From assembly GCA_011009095.1 (NCBI GenBank), contig VTPC01000883.1, forward strand, positions 1 to 64,000: DNA of 64,000 nt, written 5' to 3'. Origin of the DNA: Ignelater luminosus (taxonomy: Eukaryota; Arthropoda; Insecta; Coleoptera; Elateridae). Positions 47,601 through 57,604 of the stretch are shown here, piece after piece. Each line of letters opens with the position of its first letter. The stretch's first letter is position 1. The notes under the pieces are model-generated. The model searched no databases. It was given only the letters and a program-made list of their open reading frames with translations, and was not told the origin of the DNA. Position numbers and translations under genes: made by a program.

Positions 47601-47700
47601 TCATCTTAGTTTTGAAGTCAATTAAAAAGTATAAGTAAATATAACAAATATAGATGTTTATGAATATAACGATACGACTTTGTCTTCCCCAAACGTATTA
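44641..47700. other. Non-coding stretch
   Basis: About 3 kb of AT-rich sequence with no supported gene, RNA or repeat. Confidence 0.4.
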
Positions 47701-47718
47701 AATTATGTAAGCATTGAC

Positions 47719-47776
47719 CATCATACCTCCAGATGATCGTTTCGTTCTTGTTTGGAGTCATCATTGGAGGATAATG
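47719..47776 (-). ncRNA. Hammerhead ribozyme motif, copy A (core slightly mutated)
   Basis: Reading the minus strand from 47776: stem I strand CATTATCCTCCA, core ATGATGA (the usual C of CUGAUGA is A), stem II with CTCC-AAACAA-GAAC, then CGAAAC. After that come a short stem III region, ATC and the stem I partner TGGAGGTATGATG. The cleavage site would be after ATC. Stem I pairs well (12 bp with one bulge and a G-U). Stem II is weak and stem III minimal. Minimal type I hammerheads are known from Penelope-like elements and small retroelements. Activity is doubtful because of the C change. Confidence 0.65.
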
Positions 47777-47834
47777 TTGGATATATGTAGTAAATAGATA
47801 TTAGTGTTTCTATATAACTGCAAGCATTGATCGT

Positions 47835-47892
47835 CATTATCCTCGACTGATGGGTCCAAACAAGGACGAGACAATCTTCTGAAGGTATGATG
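47835..47892 (+). ncRNA. Hammerhead ribozyme motif, copy B (core slightly mutated)
   Basis: Plus strand: CATTATCCTCGA, core CTGATGG (consensus CTGATGA), a perfect stem II GTCC-AAACAA-GGAC, GAGAC (consensus GAAAC), then a short stem III region and TGAAGGTATGATG. Outer stem I pairing extends to ATTGA against TCAAT. Two conserved purines are changed A to G, so it is probably inactive. It is the inverted partner of copy A. Confidence 0.7.
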
Positions 47893-48029
47893 GTCAATAT
47901 AATGTAATATTTTGGTTACTCGAAATCGAAACGTTGTACAGGACTTCTGTTAGCGTATTTTAATGGAGAACAAGAAATGGCAATGGGAAAGTGGTTTTAG
48001 TTTTCCTATATCTTTTCAAATAAATAAAA

Positions 48030-48220
48030 AAAAATAACGAAAATCGAGAAATCTGCTTTTTTCAAATATCTCTGAAACTATCCAAGATATCTAGATTTTG
48101 CAAACGCCAACAAAAAGATCCTATAAATAGCCAACTTTTATCCCGTTTAACCGATCCTGTATCTCTTACCGTTTCCAAGATTCCCATGCTGTGCATCCTT
48201 ATCTTGGACACACTGTATAA
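48030..48220 (+). repeat. Dispersed repeat copy (also at 51.38 kb)
   Basis: Contains CAACTTTTATCCCGTTTAAC, then GTATCTCTTACCGTTTCC, and ends with GGACACACTGTATAAG. The segment at 51377-51470 has the same order of words. It resembles a common non-autonomous insect repeat ending in GGACACCCTGTAT-like sequence. Confidence 0.6.
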
Positions 48221-48229
48221 GTGTAAGTA

Positions 48230-49125
48230 ATTTCCTTGAGAAAGTTTATACAGAACAACCCCATCCCGTGTTGAGGCATGATTTTCCTAAAAAAGTTAAT
48301 AGAGGACGAGATCCTATTCGTTTTATGGACGTGGCTCCCTCTGGACGGTTAATGAATAGTTCTATCTAGAAAGTTAATACACAATAAAGCCCAATCCGTG
48401 TTCATACACGGTCTTCTTTGTGTGCCTAAGTCTGTGTTAAAGATGCTTTGCTCGGGAAGGTCGATGAATGACAAGACCTGATCTATATCTGTGCATTGGT
48501 TTCTCAAAAAGGTTAATAAAAGAAAAAACCTGATCCGTATTTGCGCATAGTTTTCTTAAAAAGGTGAACGGTGAGCGTCGCCAACTAATGTTCCTGAATA
48601 TCTTTCTTGAACAAGTTTATGAAGGACAAGACCCCTTTCGTTAATGAAGTCTGTGTTTTTGCATCAGTCTTTTGACTGATAAAACCTGATCCGTGTTCGA
48701 AGTTAGTTTTCCTGGGAAAGTTAGTGAACGCATTGGTACAACCTGTGACATTACATAGTCTCTTTGAAAGGGTTAACGAAGAACTCTGTTTTTATATGGT
48801 TGTATCAAGAAGGTTTAAAAATAGAAGCTGAACTCTGATTAATGTTGATGCATAATTAAGTCGAGTAGGACAAAGAGCGGCAAAGCCTGACCAGTATTCG
48901 TGCATGGTTTTCTCAGCGAGATAAATGGCAAGCAATGCCGGTTCCTGTTAATAGATATTCTTCTTGAGAAGACTTCTGAAAGACAAAATCCGTTCCGTGT
49001 TTGTGTACGGCCTGCTCAATAAGATTAATGGAAGGGGAGCTTCATTAGAATCTATGAGCGTGTTAATGCAGGACGAAGCTCGATGCTTGTTCGTGCACAG
49101 TTTTTTCTAGAAGGTTAATGGGCGA
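48230..49125 (+). repeat. Diverged tandem array, unit about 50-80 bp
   Basis: Ten or more units are recognisable by CCTGATCCGTGTTCGTGCAT, then GGTTTTCTCAAAAAGGTTAA, then TGAAxGACAA. Clear units start near 48256, 48385, 48475, 48526, 48688, 48884, 48988 and 49075. They are heavily diverged and unequal in length because of small insertions and deletions. No coding frame spans the array. The array is old and its origin is unknown. Confidence 0.75.
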
Positions 49126-49307
49126 TCGATCCCCACCTGGAGTCCAAGATTTATGCGTTTCCATACATAAACCACTTGATAAGGGTCATATAGGATAAAT
49201 TGTGTACATAAGTTTACGTAACGTGTTTCTCAAAAACAAGCTTTTTTTACAATATCAGTTGCACATTCACGTCTGTTCAAAAAACTGTTTATGCGTTTGT
49301 TGTACAG

Positions 49308-49570
49308 AGTGACGTGACTGAGTGATAACGCTCTAGATCGAATTCAAGAGGTATAGGGTTCGATCCTCCGCGCTGACTATTCTCGATAAGGTTTTCCGCA
49401 GCTTCCCTTAGTGAGGTAGGTGAATACCGGAATAGACATTTTCACGGAAGTTTTTTACCTTTTATCTCATTCTCACCTTCATTTTTCTTTAAAAAGTCCT
49501 ATTCCTACTAGTTCTTAAAGCTCCCGCTTTCAACACCAACGGGGAAATGAGGCACGATGGCATGCTTTCC
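49308..49570 (+). mobile_element. tRNA-derived SINE
   Basis: The head has a pol III A box (GTGACTGAGTGATAACGCT) and, about 45 nt on, a B box (GGTTCGATCC), as in a tRNA. A non-tRNA body follows (GGTAGGTGAATACCGG). It is not a real tRNA gene, because the cloverleaf arms do not close. The right end is approximate. Confidence 0.65.
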
Positions 49571-51144
49571 AAAGCTGCAATTTTAAATAAGCTGTTGGGT
49601 ATATTACGTTTATTATGTTTATGGAGCTTCAACTACATACTCTTTCGAGAAACTGGGATTTTGATTAAACAATCTGTATAGTACCTAGAAGAAAAAAAGA
49701 AACCATCTTTTGTTGTATTTTGTTTCAATTTGGTCAATTTCGATTTACTTCTACAATTCTTTTCCCAATATTTAAATTCAGCACAAATTTGATTAGCTAG
49801 CTACAATTCAGACTTAAATTTTAATTGAAGTTCAACAGCAATTATTACAATATCTACTAATCGTTTCCGTGTAGTTCTTGTGTGAATTGCAGTTGACCTT
49901 AGTTGATACAACCGCCCCTTATTTTGATGTTTTTAAATTTTATCTATCATACATAAAGTTAAAATTAACGAAACAGTAACTCACATATTAAATCCAAAAA
50001 ACTAAAAAAAAATGTCCGATTAAATAATAAATTACTTAAGATGCTCTTATTTTTGGATGCACTGATATTATTTTCATTAAGATAAGTTCTTATTATACGA
50101 TTGGTAATATCATTTTCTTAATAAGTAATTTAATCGGTATGCTAATATTAATTAAACATCAAGGTCAAGTTGCATCTTTGTTTTTTAATTTTTCTTTAAA
50201 ACTTGTTTTTTTATGTTACTCTACTGAAATAAAATGACGAGGATATTGTAATGAAGTGCATCCCATGACAAAAGATTATATAAATAAAGAACGTCATAGC
50301 TTCACGGATATAAAATAACTCGTTTCGTGAGTTAACTACATTTTGCTGGCAACTAAAATCGTGTAATTTTTTATGTTGCCTTCATTATTTAATCTTTTAT
50401 AAGAAAAAGAAAACAGCTCATATAAAAAATTATACTGAATTGTTCAATGGGTAGAGATAATTAAATATTTCATCACGAAAAAGTTTATTTTAGATAAAGC
50501 AAGAGTATTATTTATTATAAAGATTTTACAGTCTTCGGGTAAAAAAATATTTTACCACTGTAAAGTATGATTGGTTGCATATAAAAAACTGGTTAGACTT
50601 AAAATTATTTTGAAAACTTTATAATTATGTAGTTTATAAACAGTACTTGCTACACACATAATACGTTATTTCCGAATTTTAGAACTTCCAGTATTAGAAG
50701 TTTCGGGGCAAGCATAAAATATTAGAAAGACACAAATTTTCTGAAAAATCAATAATAAAGAACTCTTTTTGTATAGTTTCTTGGTCACCTTGAACATGGC
50801 CGTTTTTCTTTTTTCATTTCCAATTCCCATCACTAGTACGTAATACTTTGCATTTTCATTATTTCTTGTGTGATTGTTTATCCTGGAATTTGTCTTAATT
50901 TTTGTTGTTTTAGGAGATTTCTGTTTCAGACGAGTTAGGTTCTATTTTGGAGAAATTCATAATCACTGACTTAAAATTACAAGGTTATATGTAATAAATC
51001 TTGCACTACATCAGTTATTCTTATTAATATTACAAGGTTCTATGTGAAACAAACCTTATTTTGCTGCTGATCCCAAGATGGCAGCACCAACCTTACTTTG
51101 ATAAAATAACGTATTGTGTCAGTCTCAATGAATGCAAATATTTA
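49571..51144. other. Non-coding stretch
   Basis: AT-rich. A short direct repeat (ATTACAAGGTT-TATGT) occurs at about 50977 and 51030. No gene was seen. Confidence 0.4.
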
Positions 51145-51173
51145 AAATACTATAACACCTTGTTATAGTATTT
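51145..51173. repeat. Perfect 13-bp hairpin with 3-nt loop
   Basis: AAATACTATAACA, CCT, TGTTATAGTATTT. The arms match perfectly, which is unusual among the decayed sequence around it. It lies 27 bp left of the hAT element. Confidence 0.85.
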
Positions 51174-51376
51174 ACTTAAATTAAGCATACCGTCGCTCTC
51201 AGGGCCGGCGCTAGGGTTTTGGCCGCCCCTGGGCAAAATTTACTCGGTTACCCTAGATTTTAATAGATCTAGATCTTACCGTTTTATCTGCTAAGCTGTA
51301 ACTAGAATTGCTGTCTAGTCCACTATGCATTTTTAAAAGAAAACAAGAAAACCAGTAAACTGGCCCTTCGACTCGG

Positions 51377-51470
51377 CAACTTTTATCTCATTTAACCCAC
51401 TTCGTATCTCTTACCCTTTCCGATATTCCAACGGTGAACCTCGAAGTTCGGACACACTTATCAGATCTTT
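51377..51470 (+). repeat. Dispersed repeat copy inside the hAT element
   Basis: GCAACTTTTATCTCATTTAA followed by GTATCTCTTACCCTTTCC and ending in GGACACACTTATCAG. It corresponds to 48135-48217. Confidence 0.6.
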
Positions 51471-51551
51471 TTTAACTGCATGTCCTCCGAGTTACGCACT
51501 CCGTGTGTTGAGGTTAGAAAAAGTCGAAATAAATCATCCAGAAGAAGCTTA

Positions 51552-52987
51552 TTAAATCTGTACCTTCCTTGTCTTCATTAATGCAAATGTATCAATAACA
51601 AAGTCGAAATAAGTCTTCGCAGCTTCTTCCCTTTCAATACTCAGTATAGCAAGATCGCATAACCGATTTTGACCCATGGAGACTCTCACATAATTTAAAA
51701 TTAATTTTAATTTGCTGAAAGATCTCTCACAGCTAGCAATGGATACAGAAATTGTTAACCTTACTTGGAGCGCTATACGAAGATTTGGAAATATGCTTTC
51801 ATCTCCACAATAAATTGCAGAACTTCTTCAGGTCTTGATATTTTAATGCTGGTCCGGCTTTGTAAGCAACATTCTAAAGTCCGAAATTTCTTCGTATAGT
51901 TGTTGATCATCAACATCACAGTTGTAAAAATTTCCCAAATTTTCGCATTTTAGTTTTAAGACGTCACTTTCACTGCTGTGACACAATCCTTCAACGTCAA
52001 GTAGAAACCCAAACTTCTCGTCTATATAATGCAAACGAGTGAACCTATCAGCCATTTTCGTAGGAAGATGGTCAATTGTTCCCTTCATGACCCTTTCAAT
52101 TTCACGAGACATTCTTTTCTTTTGTCTTGATCATATTTCGGTTTCAACATCCCAACAGCGTCTAAATCCAACTTCTAGAACTTCAGTTACCAAAGTTTCT
52201 CTTTTATCGTGAAAATGATCTCCGAGAGCTTCAGAAGATCGTGACTTAACATACGGTTGTACAACTGTCTAGCTTCACTTCTTGGTTCACTAGTCTCATA
52301 TGTACCGTTCATCATGACCTGGAGAACTTGAAGTATATCGTCAAGGTATTTATTTGTGGGTTTCATAGTTTCTACCCTTGCACTCCATCTTGTTATAGAC
52401 TCCGACTGTAGGCACAATTTTTGAGTTTTCCCCAGAGTTGAGTTGACAAAGAAAAAAATACGTAGAGAGCTTGAATCTTTTCAAAAAATGTTACCATTAT
52501 TGCGTCCTGTTTGGCTGCGTGTACACCAACCAAGTTCAGTGAGTCGTTATCACAGTTTACAAACACTGCCAGATGGTTCTTCTTATTTATTCTTTCCTGA
52601 ACACCACTTTTGTGTCCATCCGTCACAGCAGCGTGATCATAGCACTGTGACCGACAATTCTGCAAGTCTATTTTATCCTTCTCTAACTGGTTCAAGACGG
52701 TCTCAACTAAGTTCTTACCATCTTTTAGGTTGGTCTGAATAAAACCAAGGAAGGATACGAACTGTTTGTTTTTCAAAATCGACTTTTGCATATCTTATTA
52801 TTTCTAAAACTTGCTCGCCATGTGCCTGATCAGGAGTCGAATCAAACATGAGACCGAAGTACTTAGCTTGACGAATATTTATGCCCAAGTTAAAGACGGG
52901 TGCTACACAGCAAGTGGCACCAAATGGTGCCCCTTCCCATTGGCGCCAAGGGGACGTGCCCTGCCTGCCCCATCCTAAATACACCAC
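51552..52987 (-). pseudogene. hAT transposase (ZMYM1-like), decayed
   Basis: Along the minus strand: YFGLMFDSTPDQAHGEQVLE (the catalytic region with Asp), FLGFIQTNLKDGKNLVETVL, and CRSQCYDHAAVTDGHKSGVQ with the CYD block. Next come VFVNCDNDSLNLVGVHAAKQ, ITRWSARVETMKPTNKYLDD, and the dimerisation domain with ASCERSFSKLKLI and LAILSIEREEAAKTYFDFV. The stop is at 51552. Frameshifts separate at least five pieces. The zinc finger N-terminus is largely lost. Dead copy of a common insect hAT family. Confidence 0.85.
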
Positions 52988-53429
52988 TGCATTTATGTTA
53001 GGATAAAAGAAAGTATTTACTACAGGATGTTAGTTTACGGTGCTTCTAATAATTCTACAGTTTTACCAGTTATACCTATTTAGAGAGAGAGAAAAGTGCG
53101 CTCAACAAATAAATTCAACGGTTATTGGTTGCTGTTAGTCAATTTCCATAAATTATTACACCATATAGGTTATCTTTAGTGTACAGTTTTTTATAATTTT
53201 TATTTATATTTTTAAGCAATGTAATATTATTTTATTATTAAACTGCCCCAAAAATTTGGCTGCCCTTGGGCGGCTGCCTGCTCGCCCTACCGGTTACGCC
53301 GGCCCTGGTCGCAATATGTCCAATATGGGTAACATTTCGGTCATGAGTATTTTTTGATCTTGGATGACAGAATGGGTGATTCTAAGGTAAGTTTTAACAG
53401 ATTCAGATGTAAACAAGTTTAAATAATGC

Positions 53430-53500
53430 CTGTGGAATCGAAAACCCCGAAAAACCGAAAAACCGAATTTCGGTGTTATCGGTTTTTCTTTGGTGATTTC
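53430..53500. repeat. Short inverted repeat of ACCGAAAAACCGAA type
   Basis: CCGAAAAACCGAAAAACCGA is followed within 25 bp by a TCGGTGTTATCGGTTTTTC complement, giving a small hairpin. Confidence 0.5.
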
Positions 53501-53829
53501 AACAGTTTTATTATCTGAGCATTTATCTGAATACCGGATGAGGTTAAATACCGATTTTCATTGAATTCCACACGATAATTTCAGAGAAAATAGAATTTTT
53601 GTTAATCAAAAGGACCAAGTTTGGACTAACCTGGACACTTCGGGCGCGGGTTGGCGCAGAGTACTATTCAACCAAAACAATCCTTATCCCTTGTAGTGTC
53701 TTCTACTTAGGAGATATACGACATCAAATATGCTCAAATTGTCACCGCGACGAAAGTGACAAGACATTTTTGGTGCTTGAGTAGTATTCTTATCATGTGT
53801 AATGCCAATATACCTACTTAACATGGCTG

Positions 53830-55265
53830 ATGAATGATGATACTAGTGAAGACGAATTTGATGAACATGGATACAATTCCGATAAGAACAAAGAGTACAT
53901 AGTTTCAGAATTTCAATCAAGGTAGTAATATTAATATAAGTGTGAGGTTATGTTCTACGAATATTGTTAATTTATAATTGTTTGACTTTCTATGACTGCT
54001 GCAAGGTAATGGACATTTTAAGATTTCTTATACACAGTGTTAATATGCGTGTTTTGATGCAGCTAACAACAAAAGTAGTAATGTTGGAGGAGGTACTGTT
54101 GAATTGGAAGAAGAACGGGCCGTAGATAGCTCAGATGTGGGCGGTAACAACTTAGAAGAAGCAGAAAGTAGGGAAGGCAATTTGCAAGAAGCAGAAGTCA
54201 ACGATCAAGAGGAAAATAGTAAAAAAAAAGAGAACAAGAAACAAACGGAATGTGCATAATTGGAAATGTAATGTAAGGAAGAAGAAAAGAGAATGTGGCG
54301 AAGAGTGTATTTGAGTTCTAAAACAGGTAGTTCGCGTCAAAAAAGTAAAAAATGTAAAAGATTGCACGGATTTTTTGTATAAATGCAGTTCATTCATAAC
54401 GCATGAAAAGCGTCAAGTAATCTTCAGTGAATATTAGTCTATAAACATCTAAACAGAAAAAAATGTTTATTCTTGCCAATGTTAAAACTGGGGATACAAT
54501 GAGAAGAACAAAAGAAAAAACAAAAAAAATCCAGAAAAAGAAAAGCATATAAATATTTCTTTAATGTGAAAGATACAAAAATATAAGTTTGTAAAGAATT
54601 CTTTTGTGTAACTTTAGCAATTAGCTAGAAAACAATCTACATTGTGTTTAAAATACATCTAAATAAAAGATTGACAGAAGATGAAGTCAAATGGGTAGAG
54701 GATTATTTATATCAACCAACGTTACTGGACTGGACTCCACCCTAAGTATTTGTAAATTATGTGATCTTTATGTAGAGAAAATAAATGAAATTATGTTCCA
54801 CCTGTTAAAGAATATGCTTACAGATACGTCTTTAGTAGTAACAATTTCAACATTTACTTTCACCAACCAAAAAACGACAGGTGCGTGAGTATGCGAAACA
54901 TGAGACTGAAGAAAACAGACTGAGTAGTGGAAATTCAGAAAAGTACCAAAACATATTAAAATCAAGGAGGCGGTGCAAAAACAAAGGAATGATGACAGAG
55001 AGGAGCAAGCAAAAACGGTGAAAACATTCAATCTGCAGAATGTACTTTCATATCCAATATCAGAAATTGATACCTTTTTTTTATAAAACCAAGTTGTCTG
55101 TATATGTATAACTTGACAACCATATATCAGATAAAAAGAACGTTTATTGTGTACTTTGGTCAGAAACCTTAATGAGTCATAGAGGCAATGACATCGCAAG
55201 TGTCGTTATTAGGAAAAGCGTTAGCTAAATCTCTAGATGTAAAGGAAACAATATTATAGAGCAAC
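53830..55265 (+). pseudogene. Decayed ORF of a multicopy insect mobile-element family
   Basis: Plus strand, in shifting frames: an acidic N-terminus (TSEDEFDEHGYNSDKNKEYI), basic segments (RKKKRECGEE, then SSKTGSSRQK), a KCKRLHGF-type Cys piece, SSFITHEKRQVIFSE, YFFNVKDTKI with VCKEFFCVTLAI, then EEQAKTVKTFNLQNVLSYPI and KLSVYMYNLTTIYQIK. This order of motifs resembles an uncharacterised protein family present in many insect genomes in many copies. I cannot assign it to a transposon superfamily with certainty. There are many stops. The minus-strand frame at 54768-55199 is only its shadow. Confidence 0.55.
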
Positions 55266-55269
55266 ACTT

Positions 55270-57530
55270 AAATAGGAATTTCCTGGTATCGTTAGCAATG
55301 GTTTATTTCATATTATACTACAGAAATCTTATCTTTTAAAAATAACTCTAAACTATTCAACTCTCTTGTGTCTACAGGAAATTGTTTCCGTGCACAGTGT
55401 TATCGAAACGGTTTTAAATTAAACTGAGTATTGTCTCTAATTGTATGTAATAAGAATTTTACATAAATAGGAGAAAGAGACTATCAAAGCGTCTCTGAGT
55501 GATTCAATTATATTGATGTTCTCTATTTGAAGGTTGTAGTATTGCAATTTACTCGATCGGTCTTCGAGGTAAGTTATAAAACTTCCCACGCTGACAAAGA
55601 ATTTACAATAGATAATTATTAAACAAACCATAAGAACGTTATTGGATTAGATACAATTACTTCCTGACATAAAAGTTAGCATCATCAGAAATATTTTATT
55701 AAATACAATACAGTATATCGATGCCATTAGAAGATCAAAATTGTTATAGCAGAACTATTCTAGGCATTTCTAATGACAGACTAAAGAGGAAAAGAAGCAA
55801 ACCATATTAGGATGTTTTTATCTATGGATTTGAATAAATTCAGAAAAGTTTTGTTTCGAAGTGTCTTTTATTTGAATTCAGATTTTTGTTTTAGTTTCAA
55901 GGTTATACGTAAATTACTATTAGTAAATAAAAATTTGATGAAACGAAGGTGAATGTTTTTTGGAAATTGTCTATTTTTATACCAAAAATTATTTAACACG
56001 GTCTTCTTCATGTTTATCTTAGTATTAATAAGTAATACATCAATTTTGATTGATGCAAATAGTTTAATTAAAAGCCTAACACTTCAAGTCCATTTTTCTC
56101 AAAATGGTTTTTTTTACATGCAAGCTTGTCATTTAAAAGACTAGTAACCCTGTAATTACTACTAACGCTTATGACGTAAAGATGTAGTGCTCTATGTTCC
56201 ATGGAAGCTACAGGAAGAAAAAGATGAGAAGAATGTTACGAAAAGTGTCTGTATCTCTGAAATGAACGGAAGTATTCTTCGGTCAAAATTAAACTTATTT
56301 TCTTCTGAAAGCTAATGTCTCTAGATACAACGTGTTGAATTTCCGTGAAAAACAATTGTCCAAACGCAAGGTACGTTTAGATGCAATTTTAGTTCACTTG
56401 TTTTCTCAATATTTACGAGAAACATTAAAATGAAGTTTTCTGTATGGTTGTTTTTATGATACAGTTTTAGGCTACCGTAATGTAAAGTACGTCAATAATA
56501 ACGTTAACGTCTTCTATTACCGAAATTGGCGTATAGGTTTACGACATATTAAATGGTTGCTTAAAAACCCAGATGTTAAGGAAGGCACAACATCGTCTAA
56601 AAGGTCAGGGCATGGTTCCCCTGATGGTCAGGTTTTTAACCCCAGGTGATGAAAAGGGACGGATTAAGATAATGGCAGGTTTCCCCTGATGGTTAAAATT
56701 AAAAATGTGAACTGTTCAATCCTTTTTGATGTTTTGCAGAAGAGGATTACAAGAATAAAGTAGGATGTAACCTATACAGGTGTCTCCAAGAGGTTGGGAC
56801 ATAGCTTAACTGCAGACTGCTGGGATCAAAATAAGAAGATTTAACCCAACTTACCTATATCCAAAATTGTCTCGTTAAGTCGGTACAAAGAGTGAAAGGT
56901 TTTTGAAAAAAAAATTAATTTCGAGAATAAAAATAGTAGGCTTTGACAGATTTTTATAATTTTTGGTATGCCATGTTTTGAGACTATAAGTCACGTTTCG
57001 AGATGGTTTTGGTCTTCATCACTAAGTTGTAAGTGTATTAAAAAAAATGTCGCAATACAAATGTAGTGATAACTTTTTAGTGCCTAGGCTAAGAACTTTC
57101 AATTTTTTCACTGTAATTTCCAAAAGCACACCTTCCTTCTGACGATTTTTGTTCTGTTTAGCAATTTATTTTGATTTAAAAACTCGTTAGCTATAAACCA
57201 ATAACACAGTAGAATTAATCCAACAGTTCCATTTTTGTTTGTCCAGTTTTAGTTTTAAAAATGTTGTTTGCTGCTGTTGTTTTACATTTTCAGCGTGTAG
57301 GAAAGAAAGGTAATCTTTATTAAACTTCACAGCCATTTGTCAAGTACTTGTTGGTATGATCTTATCCAGATGCATCTTCTTTTGCACATAACGTTCATAT
57401 CAATGTCGCTTGCTGTATTACTTTCAAATTAATCTTAAAGCGAAAAAACATATATTTACGTCAAACTTATGCTTAACAAAATAGATATTTCCAATAGGAA
57501 ATACATAAAAGTTTGTTCTCAACTTATAGA
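55270..57530. other. Non-coding stretch
   Basis: AT-rich. Near 56610-56700 a phrase like CCCCTGATGGT occurs twice. At 56991-57022 (minus strand) a GTGATGAAGACC ... CTCGAAAC motif resembles the hairpin at 24165. No gene was seen. Confidence 0.4.
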
Positions 57531-57535
57531 TAGTG

Positions 57536-57602
57536 GGCAAGCATTGACTTCCATTATCTTACACTGATGAGTCCAAACAAGCACGAATAGGCAATGCTTG
57601 CA
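57536..57602 (+). ncRNA. Hammerhead ribozyme motif, copy C (truncated)
   Basis: Plus strand: GCAAGCATTG, then CCATTATCTTACA, a perfect core CTGATGA, stem II GTCC-AAACAA-GCAC, GAA, then directly CAATGCTTGC. The outer arms pair over 10 bp, but the usual stem I partner (GTATGATGG) is missing, as is stem III. Clearly related to copy B. It is likely a deletion derivative and inactive. Confidence 0.6.
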
Positions 57603-57604
57603 CG

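Larger units (their letters stand above)
51200..53307 (-). mobile_element. Second hAT element (2108 bp)
   Basis: Ends CAGGGCCGGCG at 51200 and CGCCGGCCCTG ending at 53307 are 11-bp inverted repeats. The flanks GTCGCTCT (51192-51199) and GTCGCAAT (53308-53315) match at six of eight positions, consistent with a decayed 8-bp target duplication. The coding region is on the minus strand. A copy of the dispersed repeat seen at 48.1 kb lies inside the left part (51377-51470). Confidence 0.9.

Noticed and set aside
48230..49125. CRISPR-like array
   Set aside because: Units are diverged, unequal and without unique spacers, and the DNA is eukaryotic.
49308..49385. Possible tRNA gene
   Set aside because: A and B boxes are present, but the acceptor and anticodon stems do not pair and a SINE-like body follows.
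54768..55199. 143-codon open frame on the minus strand
   Set aside because: It is antisense to the decayed mobile-element ORF on the plus strand, which has the real family motifs.
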